From contig URZG01000122.1 in NCBI GenBank assembly GCA_900552325.1, positions 1-6,750 on the forward strand: 6,750 bases of DNA, written 5' to 3'. Made by a program: the position numbers and the translations under genes. This document shows, one piece after another, positions 5,729 to 6,750 of this stretch (the first letter of the stretch is position 1; each line of letters starts with the position of its first letter). Below the pieces are notes generated by a model. It saw nothing but the letters and a program-made list of their open reading frames with translations. It made no database searches and was not told the DNA's origin. The stretch is from an uncultured Porphyromonadaceae bacterium. GTDB taxonomy: Bacteria > Bacteroidota > Bacteroidia > Bacteroidales > Muribaculaceae.

Positions 5729-5736
5729 CAAAGATA
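5729..5736 (-). promoter_or_regulatory. Bacteroidota -7 promoter box for lipoprotein A
   Basis: The minus strand reads TATCTTTG, an exact TAnnTTTG match, in the 113-bp gap between the HD-domain gene and lipoprotein A. The predicted leader is about 60 nt. A TTTT at 5760-5763 is the only weak candidate for the -33 box, and its spacing is slightly long. Confidence 0.55.
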
Positions 5737-5775
5737 GGCTTTTATTTTCAGATTTTACGAAAAAGTGGCTGCTTT

Positions 5776-6327
5776 TTAACAATTTTGATGCGGGAATCCG
5801 AATTCGTTGTGCATGGCGTCGAAACGTGCGAGCGCCTCTTCTCCGAAGCGCGCCATTGCGGCACGGACCTCGTCGAGGCTTTTTTCGGCAGCCGCACCGG
5901 ATTTTGAAAAGAATTTGTCGGCGTAGCAGATAAGGCGCTCGAGCGTCGTTTCCGGCAGGTAGCTGCGTCCGGCGGGGAACCCGAGGCGCCGTGCATCGGC
6001 TTCGGTGAGGCCGGAGCCGGTGTGCCGTTCGGCCACACGGGCGAATTTTTCGTCGACCCCCTCTTTTCTGAGCAGGTCGGCGCCAAGTGGCCCGTGGAGT
6101 ATGTAGGGCGCCTCTCCGCGACATTCGATGGAGGGGGCGTGGCAAAGGAAGATGCCTATGTCGTGAAGCATCGCGGCGGTATAGGCTTCGTCGGGTGCGA
6201 CTGTCAGTCCGCGGCGTTCTATGATGCGGCAGGCCAGCTCGGCCACTGCGCGGCAGTGGGTGTTATAAATTACCCCCAGGGGCGTGCCCTGGGGGTAATA
6301 TTTATCGGTTATCGTCCGGTAATCCAT
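5776..6327 (-). CDS. HD-domain (HDIG-type) phosphohydrolase
   Basis: This 183-residue cytoplasmic protein belongs to the HD superfamily of metal-dependent phosphohydrolases, which typically act on nucleotides or phosphoester second messengers. The metal ligands of the fold are visible: His24 (YNTHCRAVAELA), His55-Asp56 (AAMLHDIGIF) and Asp137 (LICYADKFFSKS). Accessory His residues are at 78 (LHGPLG) and 102 (ERHTGSG). The N-terminal YYPQGTPLGVIYNTHCRAV block is typical of the small stand-alone HD proteins of Bacteroidota. It supports the ATG at 6327 as the start. It lies 21 bp downstream of the aminotransferase gene with no promoter box between them, so the two are probably co-transcribed. 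A perfect 13-bp palindrome covers codons 10-20. The substrate cannot be named from sequence. The stop at 5776 is followed by only a weak AT-rich stem. Confidence 0.88.
   Translation of the reverse strand: MDYRTITDKYYPQGTPLGVIYNTHCRAVAELACRIIERRGLTVAPDEAYTAAMLHDIGIFLCHAPSIECRGEAPYILHGPLGADLLRKEGVDEKFARVAERHTGSGLTEADARRLGFPAGRSYLPETTLERLICYADKFFSKSGAAAEKSLDEVRAAMARFGEEALARFDAMHNEFGFPHQNC
6269..6299 (-). repeat. Perfect 13-bp palindrome inside the 5' end of the HD gene
   Basis: ATTACCCCCAGGG at 6269-6281 is an exact reverse complement of 6287-6299, with a 5-nt spacer (6282-6286). It encodes codons 10-20 of the HD protein, beginning 28 nt after the ATG. In the mRNA it would form a very stable GC-rich hairpin just downstream of the initiation region. 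The same region encodes a protein block that looks conserved, so the palindrome may be a chance by-product of codon choice or a real expression-control element. Confidence 0.75.
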
Positions 6328-6348
6328 TATTCAGTGCGGGAATGGATA

Positions 6349-6750
6349 TCAGATGTCAAGGATCACGTTCCAGTTGTGGGTATCTTCCACTTCTCCCAGA
6401 CGTATTCCGTTCAGGGTGTCGTAGAGGCGCTGGGTGACGGGGCCCGGTTTGCCGTCTTTGGCGATGATGTGCTTCTCGCCGGTGTCGAGGTCGTCGATTT
6501 CGGCGACGGGTGAAGCCACGGCTGCTGTTCCGCAGGCTGCCGCCTCCTGGATTTCGGCAAGCTCCTCAAGTGGGATGTGGCGTCGTTCAACGGTAATGCC
6601 CATGTCCTCGGCAAGCTGCATGAGGCTCTTGTTGGTTATCGAGGGCAGAATCGATTCCGATGCGGGAGTTATATATTTGCCGTCCTTTATCGCGAAGAAG
6701 TTGGCGGGGCCACACTCGTCGAGATATTTCTTCTCCTTGGGGTCGAGATA
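6349..6750 (-). CDS. ilvE: Branched-chain amino acid aminotransferase, C-terminal part (cut by window edge)
   Basis: This gene encodes a PLP-dependent class IV aminotransferase that performs the last step of Val, Leu and Ile synthesis (2-oxo acid plus glutamate) and the reverse reaction. The visible 133 residues run from YLDPKEKKYLDECGPANFF to the stop at 6351-6349. ECGPANFFAI, then SESILPSITNKSLMQLAEDM, then EEAAACGTAAVASPVAEI-like residues (the PLP-phosphate side of the active site), and finally RLYDTLNGIRLGEVEDTHNW are all standard blocks of the roughly 340-residue Bacteroidota IlvE. The PLP-binding Lys lies in the missing N-terminal part. The reading frame is intact. The HD-domain gene follows 21 bp downstream, suggesting co-transcription, although I know of no functional tie between the two. 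No promoter is visible, since the upstream end is outside the window. Confidence 0.95.
   Translation of the reverse strand, partial: YLDPKEKKYLDECGPANFFAIKDGKYITPASESILPSITNKSLMQLAEDMGITVERRHIPLEELAEIQEAAACGTAAVASPVAEIDDLDTGEKHIIAKDGKPGPVTQRLYDTLNGIRLGEVEDTHNWNVILDI

Noticed and set aside
5757..5778. Possible terminator after the HD gene (minus strand AAAAAG, loop, CTTTTT)
   Set aside because: The stem is only 6 bp and almost all A:T, so it would be unstable. I do not count it as a terminator.
5663..6145. Upstream extension of lipoprotein A through the HD gene, giving a 375-residue protein
   Set aside because: The extension is Arg-rich nonsense read out of frame from the HD-domain gene. The lipoprotein signal peptide begins cleanly at 5662, downstream of a -7 promoter box.
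6022..6513. Plus-strand open frame (163 codons) across the HD and ilvE genes
   Set aside because: It spans two real minus-strand genes and their gap and shows no recognisable domain.
1..6750. tRNA, rRNA, CRISPR array, phage or integrase genes
   Set aside because: No cloverleaf-like element, regularly spaced repeats, or recombinase/phage motifs were seen on either strand.

Overview
The window looks like a chromosomal segment of a gut-type Bacteroidales bacterium (phylum Bacteroidota; perhaps Muribaculaceae, Prevotellaceae or Bacteroidaceae, which I cannot resolve from the sequence). Four lines of evidence support this. Intergenic regions repeatedly carry the Bacteroidota -7 promoter box TAnnTTTG. 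Genes lack clear Shine-Dalgarno sites and have A/T-rich leaders. There is a type IX secretion (T9SS) C-terminal tail. Lipoproteins carry acidic residues directly after the lipidated Cys. Every gene I can support lies on the minus strand, so transcription runs from right to left.

From right to left: (i) 6349-6750 is the C-terminal third of a branched-chain amino acid aminotransferase (ilvE, cut by the window edge), followed after 21 bp by an HD-domain phosphohydrolase (5776-6327). The phosphohydrolase start is overlaid by a perfect 13-bp palindrome. (ii) 5018-5662 is a monocistronic-looking lipoprotein gene with its own promoter. (iii) 2495-4958 is an apparent three-gene operon: a lipid-anchored C10-family (streptopain-like) cysteine protease with an N-terminal prodomain, a lipocalin-like lipoprotein, and a second lipoprotein that is a paralogue of the one at 5018-5662. 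The operon ends at a strong GC-rich hairpin. (iv) 2210-2482 is an orphan T9SS C-terminal sorting domain, in frame with the last lipoprotein but separated from it by two TGA codons and the hairpin; it is probably a gene remnant. (v) 2029-2172 is a MITE-like or REP-like palindromic element with terminal and internal inverted repeats. (vi) 847-1947 is a family-3 membrane acyltransferase. (vii) 1-783 is the N-terminal half of glutamyl-tRNA synthetase (gltX), cut by the window edge at its KLSK (KMSKS-type) motif.

The most interesting block is 2210-5662. An AT-rich C10 protease gene sits between higher-GC lipoprotein genes, and two of those lipoproteins are paralogues flanking it. All three small lipoproteins carry a predicted surface-export signal. 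In Bacteroides and in staphylococci/streptococci, papain-like proteases are often encoded beside small inhibitor proteins. The lipocalin-like and paired lipoproteins are therefore candidate inhibitors or partners of the protease. This is inference, not something the sequence proves.
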